From 4484-232 sp964486555 (GTDB lineage Bacteria > Thermotogota > Thermotogae > Thermotogales > Thermotogaceae): a stretch of 12,363 nucleotides of DNA. Both the position numbers and the translations under genes were made by a program. Location of the stretch: the NCBI GenBank assembly GCA_964486555.1, contig CAZANP010000050.1, positions 1 through 12,363 on the forward strand, read 5' to 3'. This document shows positions 1 through 5,811 of this stretch, one piece after another (position 1 is the first letter of the stretch; every line of letters begins with the position of its first letter). The notes under the pieces are model-generated. The model ran no database searches, was not told the DNA's origin, and saw nothing but the letters and a program-made list of their open reading frames with translations.

Positions 1-852
1 GTTTCTAAAGAAACGAAAGTTCAGTATGTAAAGATAGCAGGATATTTCCTTGAATGGCTAAAGAGCAAAAATATCACACCAGATGTTCTGAGAGAGTGGA
101 AAGCCTATCTTTCAGAGAGGAAGAGTCCTTTCACTGTCAATCTGTACCTGAGTGTTGCAAGGATTTTTTTGAAGTTTCTCAATGAGAACGGTGCTTTGGA
201 TGTTACTGTAAAAAGTGTCAAAGGAGTGAAAAAGCCTAAGAAGCACATGAAAGATATCTTGAGTGATGATGAAATCCTCCTTCTTTTCAACACTGTGAGA
301 ACCGATGATCTCAAGGGGAAGAGAGATCTTGCCATTTTGAAACTTGCTGCTTACACTGGCCTTCGTCTTGTGAGCATCCAGGAGATGAACGTTGGGGATG
401 TTTACAGAAAAGGTGGAAAATGGGTGATGAGATACAGAGGAAAGGGGCACGTTGCCAAAGATAAAGAGATAGCTCTTCACCTTGATGTGATAAGAGCTCT
501 GAACTCTTACCTTGAAGAGAGAAAAAAGTATTCTCCTTTCAAACCAGAGGATCCGATGTTCATATCCCTTTCAAAGAATTCCTTTGGAAAGAGAATCACA
601 TCAAGAGCTCTCAGGATGATTTTCAATGAGTATTACAGAAAAGCGGGTATAAAAGGGTTCAACAGGAAGATAACCGCCCACAGCGTTCGGCATACTGTGA
701 TAACGAAAGTGGCGGTGGAAAAAGGTGTTGAGTTTGCAAGACAGATAGCGGATCACGCGAACATAACCACCACCATGATCTATTACCACGAAGCGATGGA
801 CGCTTCCCTGAAAGCGGATGAGGTCATCTCTTATGAGGAAAATAAGGAATAG
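1..852 (+). CDS. Xer-type tyrosine recombinase (5' end outside window)
   Basis: The frame is open from base 1, so the true start lies upstream and 283 codons are visible. Codons 1-75 look like the helical core-binding (SAM-like) domain and about 80-270 are the catalytic domain. The active-site set is complete, in window codon numbers: Arg122 (TGLR), beta-hairpin Lys148 (GKG), His227-x-x-Arg230 (HSVRH), His252 (ADHAN) and the nucleophile Tyr261 nine residues later (TTTMIYYHE). Such enzymes cut and rejoin DNA through a 3'-phosphotyrosine, for example to resolve chromosome dimers at dif-like sites. The acidic residue usual three positions after the first Arg is Ser here. No attachment site, repeats or cargo genes lie nearby, so a housekeeping XerA/XerC/D-like role fits better than a mobile-element integrase. 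The first internal ATG (169) would remove much of the core-binding domain and is not the start. Confidence 0.88.
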   Translation, partial: VSKETKVQYVKIAGYFLEWLKSKNITPDVLREWKAYLSERKSPFTVNLYLSVARIFLKFLNENGALDVTVKSVKGVKKPKKHMKDILSDDEILLLFNTVRTDDLKGKRDLAILKLAAYTGLRLVSIQEMNVGDVYRKGGKWVMRYRGKGHVAKDKEIALHLDVIRALNSYLEERKKYSPFKPEDPMFISLSKNSFGKRITSRALRMIFNEYYRKAGIKGFNRKITAHSVRHTVITKVAVEKGVEFARQIADHANITTTMIYYHEAMDASLKADEVISYEENKE

Positions 853-859
853 AAAGAAT

Positions 860-877
860 TATCACAAATTTGTGTTA
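860..877. promoter_or_regulatory. Palindrome upstream of the HTH gene, candidate operator
   Basis: A perfect 12-base palindrome, CACAAATTTGTG (863-874), is flanked by TAT/TTA, extending the symmetry imperfectly to 18 bases. It sits in the AT-rich gap between the recombinase stop and the small HTH gene. A symmetric site here suits binding by a dimeric regulator, perhaps the downstream product itself, but that is inference. Confidence 0.4.
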
Positions 878-891
878 TAAAATAGAAGTAT

Positions 892-920
892 TTGCTTTAT
901 TAATAGCAAAATTATATAAC
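892..920 (+). promoter_or_regulatory. Candidate sigma-A promoter for the HTH gene
   Basis: TTGCTT (892-897) and TATAAC (915-920) are separated by 17 bases. The expected start near 927 would fall inside the Shine-Dalgarno AGGAG (923-927), giving a nearly leaderless message. That geometry lowers confidence. A short inverted repeat, TTTGCT/AGCAAA (891-896/905-910), overlaps the spacer. Confidence 0.3.
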
Positions 921-934
921 ATAGGAGTGAAAAA

Positions 935-1288
935 ATGACCATTTGGGAGCTTTCTAAAAAGTTTGATCTTCCATATTCAACGACACATAAATACGTTCAG
1001 ATCCTGGCGGATCATTTTTACATATTTCCGAGAAAAACTGACAAGGGTATCGAAATATCCGAGAGCGATTTGGAAACCTTTGAAAAATTTTTGACGATAA
1101 TTCAGGGAGGATACAAACCCAAAGAAGCACTTTTGATACTGGATGATCGCAGGGTTATTAGGAAGCTTTTAATAGAAATTTCTGAAAAAATTGACAATAT
1201 TGAGGAACGCCTGGAAAAAATAGAAGAATACATCGAAAGAAAGGGCTTTTGGCGCAAGTTTCTGTCTCTGTTCAAAAGAAGACGTTGA
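935..1288 (+). CDS. Small helix-turn-helix protein with coiled coil and basic tail
   Basis: This 117-residue protein is not a named family I recognise. Residues 1-50 (WELSKKFDLPYSTTHKYVQ) look like a MerR-type helix-turn-helix: a short helix, a turn, and a recognition helix starting at Ser/Thr residues. Residues about 75-103 are a charged heptad-like helix (IDNIEERLEKIEEYIERK) that probably dimerises. The tail (FWRKFLSLFKRRR) is basic and amphipathic, and could touch DNA or membrane. There is no sensor domain. The start is supported by AGGAG at 923-927, seven bases before the ATG. It lies in the same direction as the recombinase (82-base gap) and clpX (29-base gap). A DNA-binding role is inferred from the fold; target unknown. 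Confidence 0.75.
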   Translation: MTIWELSKKFDLPYSTTHKYVQILADHFYIFPRKTDKGIEISESDLETFEKFLTIIQGGYKPKEALLILDDRRVIRKLLIEISEKIDNIEERLEKIEEYIERKGFWRKFLSLFKRRR

Positions 1289-1297
1289 TGATATCAT

Positions 1298-1312
1298 TAT
1301 AATGTAGGAGGG
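1298..1312 (+). promoter_or_regulatory. Perfect -10 hexamer abutting the clpX ribosome site
   Basis: TATAAT (1298-1303) is followed after three bases by GGAGGG (1307-1312), the clpX Shine-Dalgarno sequence. No good -35 sits 16-18 bases upstream. Transcription from here would begin within the SD, so the match may be chance; the ribosome site itself is clear. Confidence 0.3.
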
Positions 1313-1317
1313 ATAAG

Positions 1318-2535
1318 ATGAGAGAAAAGTTCTGTTCTTTCTGTGGACGTGGAGCTGGGCAAGTTGAAAGACTCATAGCCGGGCCTGGAAATGTCTACAT
1401 ATGTAACGAGTGTGTCGAGCTCTTCTACGATCTTCTTCAAACCGACAAAAGGGTTCGTTTCGAAAGTAAAAAGAAACTTCCAACGCCGGCGGAGATAAAG
1501 GCAGAACTGGATAAATACGTCATAGGACAGGAAAGGGCAAAGAAAGTCATATCGGTTGCTGTGTACAATCATTACAAAAGGGTGTTCTACGGTATGAACA
1601 CCAGCGATGTTGAGATAGAGAAATCGAACGTTCTTCTGATCGGTCCAACTGGTTGTGGGAAAACGCTCCTTGCAAGGATCCTTGCAAAAGTATTGGATGT
1701 TCCCTTCGCGATAGCCGATGCAACCCCTCTGACAGAAGCTGGGTACGTTGGCGAAGATGTTGAAAACGTCGTTTTGAGACTTCTGGAAGCAGCCCATTTC
1801 GATATCGAAAGAGCCCAATACGGAATCATATACATAGATGAGATAGACAAGATCGCAAAAAAATCTCCTAATCCGTCTATAACAAGGGATGTGTCGGGTG
1901 AAGGAGTACAACAGGCCCTCTTGAAGATAATAGAAGGAACCATTGCGAACGTTCCACCTCAGGGAGGCAGAAAACATCCCTATCAGGAGTTTATAAAGGT
2001 GGATACGACAAACATCCTGTTTATAGCTGGTGGCGCTTTCGATGGTTTGGAAGAGATAATAAAAAGAAGGATACAGAGTTCTTCCATGGGATTTGGCGCG
2101 GAAGTTAAGAGCAAAAAAGATATGAGACTTGGTGAGATATTGAAACATGTCGTACCGGATGACCTTGTGGAATATGGTTTTATACCGGAGTTTGTGGGAC
2201 GTTTTCCAGTTATAGTGACACTGGATGACCTCACAGAGGACGATCTTGTAAGGATCTTAAAAGAACCCAAGAACGCTGTTTTGAAGCAGTACAAGAAGCT
2301 GTTCGAGATAGACAACGTCGATCTTGAGGTTACAGAAGAAGCTCTGAGGGCGGTCGCAAGAAAAGCTATGAAAAGAGGAACGGGTGCGAGAGCTCTGAAA
2401 AACGTTTTTGAAGAGCTCATGGTTGATATCATGTTTGAGATACCTTCTTTGAAAAATGTTGAGAAGATTCTCATAACCGAAGAAGTTGTCAATGGAAAAG
2501 AAAAACCCGTTTTGATCATGAGGGAGAGTGCATGA
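1318..2535 (+). CDS. clpX: ClpX, ATP-dependent unfoldase of the ClpXP protease
   Basis: ClpX is a hexameric AAA+ unfoldase that recognises tagged proteins, including those carrying a tmRNA tag, and feeds them to ClpP. The 405-residue protein is full length. The N-terminal C4 zinc domain has Cys6, Cys9, Cys29 and Cys32. Then come Walker A GPTGCGKT (109-116), pore loop 1 GYVG (142-145), Walker B IIYIDEID (170-177), the RKH pore motif (218-220), the ClpP-docking loop as Met-Gly-Phe (257-259, a variant of IGF), the arginine finger near Arg295 (EFVGRFP) and sensor 2 Arg358 (GTGAR). The ATG is preceded by GGAGGG. The stop overlaps the tsaD start in ATGA, so translation is probably coupled. clpP is not in the window. 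Confidence 0.97.
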   Translation: MREKFCSFCGRGAGQVERLIAGPGNVYICNECVELFYDLLQTDKRVRFESKKKLPTPAEIKAELDKYVIGQERAKKVISVAVYNHYKRVFYGMNTSDVEIEKSNVLLIGPTGCGKTLLARILAKVLDVPFAIADATPLTEAGYVGEDVENVVLRLLEAAHFDIERAQYGIIYIDEIDKIAKKSPNPSITRDVSGEGVQQALLKIIEGTIANVPPQGGRKHPYQEFIKVDTTNILFIAGGAFDGLEEIIKRRIQSSSMGFGAEVKSKKDMRLGEILKHVVPDDLVEYGFIPEFVGRFPVIVTLDDLTEDDLVRILKEPKNAVLKQYKKLFEIDNVDLEVTEEALRAVARKAMKRGTGARALKNVFEELMVDIMFEIPSLKNVEKILITEEVVNGKEKPVLIMRESA

Positions 2536-3518
2536 AGGTTCTTGGAATAGAGACCTCGTGTGATGAGACAGCAGTTGCCATCTTGAAAGATGGAAAAGAG
2601 GTTTTGGTAAACCTTGTTTCATCCCAAGTCAAGATACATGAAAAATTCGGAGGAGTCGTTCCTGAAATCGCTGCAAGACAGCATCTCAAGATTTTGCCTG
2701 TCCTTCTGAAGGAAGCTTTCAGCAAAATCCCCCCTTTCGAGCTAGATCTAATTGCTGTCACTTATGGTCCAGGCCTCATAGGAGGACTTCTTGTTGGCCT
2801 GTCTCTTGCGAAAGGTCTTTCCATGAGCCTTGGAATACCTTTGATTGGAGTGAACCACATAGAAGCTCATGTCTTTTCTGTATTTCTCTCGTATCCTGAT
2901 CTTTCACCTCCTTTCATAACCCTCATGGTATCTGGTGGTCACACGATGATAATAAAAGTGGAAGAAGGTATGAAGATGTTCGTTCTTGGAGAAACCTTAG
3001 ATGATGCAGCAGGTGAGGCTTTTGATAAGGTTGCAAGGCTTTTAGGACTTGGATATCCAGGAGGGCCTGCTATAGAAAAAGCTTCTCTCAAAGGTGATCC
3101 GAACAAATACACCTTTCCAAGGGCTATGATGGAGGATAAAAAGAACTTCAATTTCAGTTTCGCCGGGCTCAAGACATCGGTCCTTTACTTCCTAGAAAGG
3201 GAGAAAGACTACAAAGTGGAAGACGTTGCGGCATCTTTTCAGGAAGCCGTCGTTGATGTTCTTGTGGAAAAAACCTTCAACGCCGCAAGGTTCACAGGGA
3301 TTCGAAGAATTGTCTTTGCAGGAGGAGTTTCGGCGAACAGAAGGTTGAGAGAAAAAGCAAAAGAGAGGGCAGAAAAATGGAATTATGAGATATTCTTTCC
3401 ACCTCTTGAACTTTGCACGGATAACGCTCTCATGGTTGCAAAGGCTGGCTATGAAAAATATTTAAAGGGGGAAACTTCCCCCTTGGAATTGAATGCAGAT
3501 CCAAATCTCAGGATTTGA
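2532..3518 (+). CDS. tsaD: TsaD, tRNA t6A threonylcarbamoyltransferase subunit
   Basis: TsaD (formerly Gcp/YgjD, long misnamed O-sialoglycoprotein endopeptidase) transfers threonylcarbamoyl from threonylcarbamoyl-AMP to A37 of ANN-decoding tRNAs, working with TsaB and TsaE. The 328-residue length is usual. Family signatures seen are GIETSCDET (5-13), the metal ligands His109 and His113 (NHIEAH), SGGHT (134-138), the long GETLDDAAGEAFDK block (153-166), FAGGVSANRRLR (262-273) and the C-terminal metal ligand Asp297 (CTDNA). The ATG overlaps the clpX stop by four bases. Its last 11 bases overlap the convergent fmdB-type gene, and a minus-strand terminator lies within its last codons. Confidence 0.96.
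   Translation: MKVLGIETSCDETAVAILKDGKEVLVNLVSSQVKIHEKFGGVVPEIAARQHLKILPVLLKEAFSKIPPFELDLIAVTYGPGLIGGLLVGLSLAKGLSMSLGIPLIGVNHIEAHVFSVFLSYPDLSPPFITLMVSGGHTMIIKVEEGMKMFVLGETLDDAAGEAFDKVARLLGLGYPGGPAIEKASLKGDPNKYTFPRAMMEDKKNFNFSFAGLKTSVLYFLEREKDYKVEDVAASFQEAVVDVLVEKTFNAARFTGIRRIVFAGGVSANRRLREKAKERAEKWNYEIFFPPLELCTDNALMVAKAGYEKYLKGETSPLELNADPNLRI
3454..3484 (-). terminator. Rho-independent terminator of the fmdB-type gene, inside tsaD
   Basis: AAGGGGG (3465-3471) and CCCCCTT (3478-3484) form a stem with a six-base loop. Read on the minus strand it is followed by TTTAAATATTTTT, and it begins 24 bases past the fmdB stop. On the plus strand there is no T-run after the stem, so it should not stop tsaD transcription. 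It lies wholly in the tsaD reading frame. Confidence 0.65.
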
Positions 3519-3747
3519 CTTTCGCTTTTTCCTTGCTCTCACTCTTCTTCTCACTCTTTTTATTCTTGCCGTTTCTCGAATCCGTTATGTAAAAGCCTTC
3601 CCCTTTGAAAATTATTCCAACCCTTCCTATAGTTCTCTTCATCACAGAACCACACTTTTCACATATGATATTCGGTGTTTCGTTCATACCATGGAGTACA
3701 ACTTTTTCGTTTCCGCAATTTTCGCACACGTACCTATACAGTGGCAC
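3508..3747 (-). CDS. FmdB-family zinc-ribbon protein
   Basis: The start is set at GTG 3747, giving MPLYRYVCENCG, the usual beginning of the FmdB family. A near-perfect Shine-Dalgarno, GGAGGTGAT (3751-3759), ends three bases before it. An in-frame ATG ten codons upstream would place that SD inside the gene. The product is 79 residues. Cys8-x2-Cys11 and Cys29-x2-Cys32 form one zinc ribbon; residues about 50-60 (IIFKGEGFYITD) are the conserved GxGFY segment; the rest is a Lys/Ser/Glu tail. The family is regulatory in name only and its biochemical role is unsettled. Between it and tRNA-Pro there is a hairpin and no room for a promoter, so expression probably depends on read-through from the tRNA promoter or further upstream. 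Confidence 0.85.
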   Translation of the reverse strand: MPLYRYVCENCGNEKVVLHGMNETPNIICEKCGSVMKRTIGRVGIIFKGEGFYITDSRNGKNKKSEKKSESKEKAKVKS

Positions 3748-3774
3748 CTTATCACCTCCGTTTCCACATCCTTT

Positions 3775-3803
3775 CAAAGAAACCGCGGCTCATGCCGCGG
3801 TTT
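3775..3803 (-). terminator. Hairpin directly after tRNA-Pro
   Basis: AAACCGCGGC (3780-3789) and GCCGCGGTTT (3794-3803) form a perfect ten-pair stem around a four-base loop. On the minus strand it starts at the last base of the tRNA CCA and runs into TTTCTTTG. It is a probable terminator, or a 3' processing signal, for the tRNA. The interrupted T-run suggests incomplete termination, which would let transcripts reach the fmdB-type gene. Confidence 0.65.
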
Positions 3804-3879
3804 GGTCGGGGCGACTGGACTTGAACCAGCGACCTCCTGCTCCCAAGGCAGGCGCGCTAGCCGCCTGCGCTACGCCCCG
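3803..3879 (-). tRNA. tRNA-Pro (anticodon UGG)
   Basis: The 77-base cloverleaf includes an encoded CCA. The acceptor CGGGGCG pairs with CGCCCCG; the D stem is GCGC/GCGC; the anticodon stem is CCTGC/GCAGG around CTTGGGA, giving anticodon TGG (3843-3845 on the plus strand). The variable loop has five bases, and the T arm is GCTGG-TTCAAGT-CCAGT. The discriminator is A. The C1-G72 end pair is the bacterial proline identity feature. UGG reads CCN proline codons. Confidence 0.96.
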
Positions 3880-3889
3880 TCGTTTCTAT

Positions 3890-3918
3890 ATGATACCACA
3901 GAGATTCCTCATCTTCAA
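3890..3918 (-). promoter_or_regulatory. Promoter for tRNA-Pro
   Basis: On the minus strand, TTGAAG (3913-3918) and TATCAT (3890-3895) are 17 bases apart. TGG just before the -10 makes it an extended -10 (TGGTATCAT). The tRNA begins ten bases after the -10. The -35 overlaps the stop codon of the upstream metallo-hydrolase gene. Confidence 0.6.
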
Positions 3919-4595
3919 CACTCCATAACGTCTCCTGGTTTCATAACGATACATTCAACACCCATCTCCTCAACCTTCTTTTTGAAAAGATCGACATCCG
4001 CAAGTATCAACTCCCATGTTCCGTAGTGTATGGGAACAACCTTCTTTGGTTTTATGAATTCAACCGCCTTCACAGCGTCAAGAACATCCATCACGTAATT
4101 TCCTCCTATTGGAAGGAAAGCAAGATCGACGTTCTCTTCTCTTAAAAGTTCCATATCCTTTGTGAGGCCAGTGTCACCTGCATGGTATATCTTCTTTCCA
4201 TCGATCGTCAGAAGGAAGCCACAGGGATTCCCTCCGTAGATCACCTCATCGCCTTCGAGTATCCCCGATCCATGAAGAGCAGGCGTCATTTTGAGTGTTC
4301 CAAAATCGAAGATGTATCTTCCTCCTATGTGCATTGAATGTACTTTTACTCCTTTCTTTTGAAGGTATAGAGATATCTCGAAATTGGTTATCACAGTCGC
4401 ATCGTTATTCTTCGCTATCTCAACGGTATCTCCGAGGTGATCTCCATGACCGTGTGTGACGAGTATGTAATCTATCTTCGGAAGGTCAGAAACTTTTACA
4501 GGGCACACTGGATTCCCACTTATGAATGGATCGATAATGATGTTGTGTTTTCCCTCTATAAGAACAGCGGCGTGTCCCAGAAAACGTACTTTCAC
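3915..4595 (-). CDS. Metallo-beta-lactamase-fold hydrolase, UPF0173 type
   Basis: This is a compact 226-residue metallo-beta-lactamase-fold protein whose opening (VRFLGHAAVLIEG) and length match the UPF0173/UlaG-like group of metal-dependent hydrolases. Metal ligands are all present: His48-x-His50-x-Asp52-His53 (THGHGDH), His108, Asp141 (HAGDTG) and His190 (PIHYGTW). The physiological substrate is unknown. The start is GTG (4593-4595 on the plus strand), chosen for the strong AAGGAGGTG (4601-4609) five bases upstream. The gene is divergent from yjbQ. It shares a strand with tRNA-Pro, whose promoter sits over its stop codon, and there is no terminator between them. Confidence 0.9.
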   Translation of the reverse strand: MKVRFLGHAAVLIEGKHNIIIDPFISGNPVCPVKVSDLPKIDYILVTHGHGDHLGDTVEIAKNNDATVITNFEISLYLQKKGVKVHSMHIGGRYIFDFGTLKMTPALHGSGILEGDEVIYGGNPCGFLLTIDGKKIYHAGDTGLTKDMELLREENVDLAFLPIGGNYVMDVLDAVKAVEFIKPKKVVPIHYGTWELILADVDLFKKKVEEMGVECIVMKPGDVMEC

Positions 4596-4621
4596 TTTAC
4601 CACCTCCTTCTCTGCCGTCTC

Positions 4622-4650
4622 ATGAAAAATTTTAGCACTCATGGTAGAAT
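4622..4650 (+). promoter_or_regulatory. Promoter for yjbQ-type gene
   Basis: TAGAAT (4645-4650) is preceded by TGG, giving the extended -10 TGGTAGAAT. A moderate -35, ATGAAA (4622-4627), lies 17 bases upstream. Transcription would begin near 4657, just ahead of the ribosome site (GGAGGG near 4669-4674). Confidence 0.5.
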
Positions 4651-4658
4651 CTCTTCAA
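4629..4658 (-). promoter_or_regulatory. Promoter for the UPF0173 gene
   Basis: On the minus strand, TTGAAG (4653-4658) and TAAAAT (4629-4634) are 18 bases apart, with TGC before the -10 (extended -10). The site almost fully overlaps the plus-strand promoter, so two polymerases could not occupy both. Confidence 0.5.
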
Positions 4659-4679
4659 AATGAGAGAAGGAGGGAAATC

Positions 4680-5093
4680 ATGAAGAGTCACACCGAATAC
4701 CTGTGGTTCAACACGAGAAACAGAAGAGAGCTTGTAAGGATAACGGACACCATAGAATCGATCGTTGAGAAAAGTGGTGTGAGGGAAGGATTTTGCCTTG
4801 TTTCTGCGATGCATATAACGGCGGGGATAATAGTTAACGACAATGAGAGTGGCCTTCACAAGGATATCTGGGAATGGCTCGAGAAACTAGCACCCTACAG
4901 AAAAGATTACAACCATCATTGGACAGGAGAGGATAATGGAGATGCCCATTTAAAGAGGATTTTAGTCCACCACCAAGTGATAATCCCCATAACAGAGGGG
5001 AAACTCGATTTGGGGCCTTGGGAAGAGATATTTTACGCTGAATTCGATGGTCAGAGAAGAAAGAGAGTCGTTGTGAAGATCATCGGAGAGTGA
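4680..5093 (+). CDS. YjbQ/UPF0047 family protein
   Basis: This 137-residue protein belongs to the YjbQ/UPF0047 family, small beta-sandwich proteins for which a weak thiamine-phosphate synthase activity has been reported in E. coli; the true role is unsettled. Conserved segments are MHITAGIIVNDNES (44-57), HHWTGEDNGDAHLKR (79-93, with Asp88, His90 and Lys92), LGPWEEIFYAEFDG (111-124) and the closing KRVVVKIIG. The ATG at 4680 is chosen over an in-frame ATG at 4641 because AGAAGGAGGG ends six bases before it and the family starts there. The 4641 ATG lies inside the -10 region. The last 14 bases overlap the convergent eIF2B-like gene. Confidence 0.9.
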   Translation: MKSHTEYLWFNTRNRRELVRITDTIESIVEKSGVREGFCLVSAMHITAGIIVNDNESGLHKDIWEWLEKLAPYRKDYNHHWTGEDNGDAHLKRILVHHQVIIPITEGKLDLGPWEEIFYAEFDGQRRKRVVVKIIGE

Positions 5094-5811
5094 TGATGGC
5101 TGTTATGAGATCAGATGGCACGAGTTCGAATAATGGGATTTTCGAGCCGTTATAGGTCACCGTTTCTTTTGGAGGACCTTTCTTTCCGAACTTCCAGGGA
5201 TCTGCCACAACGAGGAAAGGTTTTCTGAGATATCTCGAAATTACAGCCAGTGTTCTGGTACCTATCTTGTTCACCACGCTGAAATCTTCAAGGATCGAAT
5301 CTGCCCCGACCAGAACAGCGTCTGCCCATTCCACGGCATTAAAAACTGCAAAATCGGGAAGAAGCATCGCATCGAATCCTTCTTTTTTCAGTTTGTCTCT
5401 CAAAACTCTCCCTTCACCCCCAGGGAGCGATTCCAGTACACACACTCTTGGTTTCTTTTCCATGAATTTTAAAGAAAGATACACCGTGGTACTGTTACTC
5501 ATGGTCAGGATCCTTTCAGCTCTTTTCAAAAGATGAGCACACGTTTTAGCTGTCTTCAAAACATTCTCTACAAGCTTCTCCTTGAGCTTCTTCAAGGATA
5601 GTTTGTAATCCCTGGATTCTTTCAATTCTGCATAGATCTCTTCCAGAGCCCTCATAGAAGACTTCATGTGTGCAAATATCTTCGACAATTCGAGTACTTT
5701 CTCTTCCCCCTCTTTCTTCAAAGCATCTTCCAAAATCTCGAGAACCTTTTCCGCAACTTCTACAGATCCTTCGACCCTCAATTTCTTGAAACGTTCGACA
5801 GGATCTTGCAT
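5080..5811 (-). CDS. eIF2B-like / MtnA-fold protein without the catalytic Cys
   Basis: This 243-residue protein has a helical N-terminal half (1-110) and a Rossmann-like C-terminal half with the IF-2B superfamily signatures: VLESLPGGEG (125-134), VGAD (168-171), NKIGT (181-185) and FELVPSDLITAIIT (228-241). The superfamily includes 5-methylthioribose-1-phosphate isomerase (MtnA), ribose-1,5-bisphosphate isomerase and regulatory eIF2B subunits. The isomerases carry Cys in the ILTHC motif; here the segment reads ILTMSNS, with Ser105 in that place, while Asp171 is kept. That argues against a standard isomerase. It is shorter than MtnA. The ATG lies 34 bases inside the preceding ABC ATPase gene, with GGGTGAG as a modest ribosome site. 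The substrate is unknown. Confidence 0.78.
   Translation of the reverse strand: MQDPVERFKKLRVEGSVEVAEKVLEILEDALKKEGEEKVLELSKIFAHMKSSMRALEEIYAELKESRDYKLSLKKLKEKLVENVLKTAKTCAHLLKRAERILTMSNSTTVYLSLKFMEKKPRVCVLESLPGGEGRVLRDKLKKEGFDAMLLPDFAVFNAVEWADAVLVGADSILEDFSVVNKIGTRTLAVISRYLRKPFLVVADPWKFGKKGPPKETVTYNGSKIPLFELVPSDLITAIITLR

Noticed and set aside
1..852. Mobile-element integrase with attachment site
   Set aside because: No flanking repeats, att-like duplications of tRNA-Pro or ssrA 3' ends, or phage genes are visible, so a housekeeping Xer role is preferred.
1297..2148. Long minus-strand open frame opposite clpX
   Set aside because: Composition is unlike a protein of this genome and it is fully covered by clpX, which has every family motif.
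3605..4026. Plus-strand open frames across tRNA-Pro reading GLEPATSC-like peptide
   Set aside because: This is the antisense of the tRNA, a well-known source of spurious annotated proteins; the frame also crosses two minus-strand genes and has no ribosome site.
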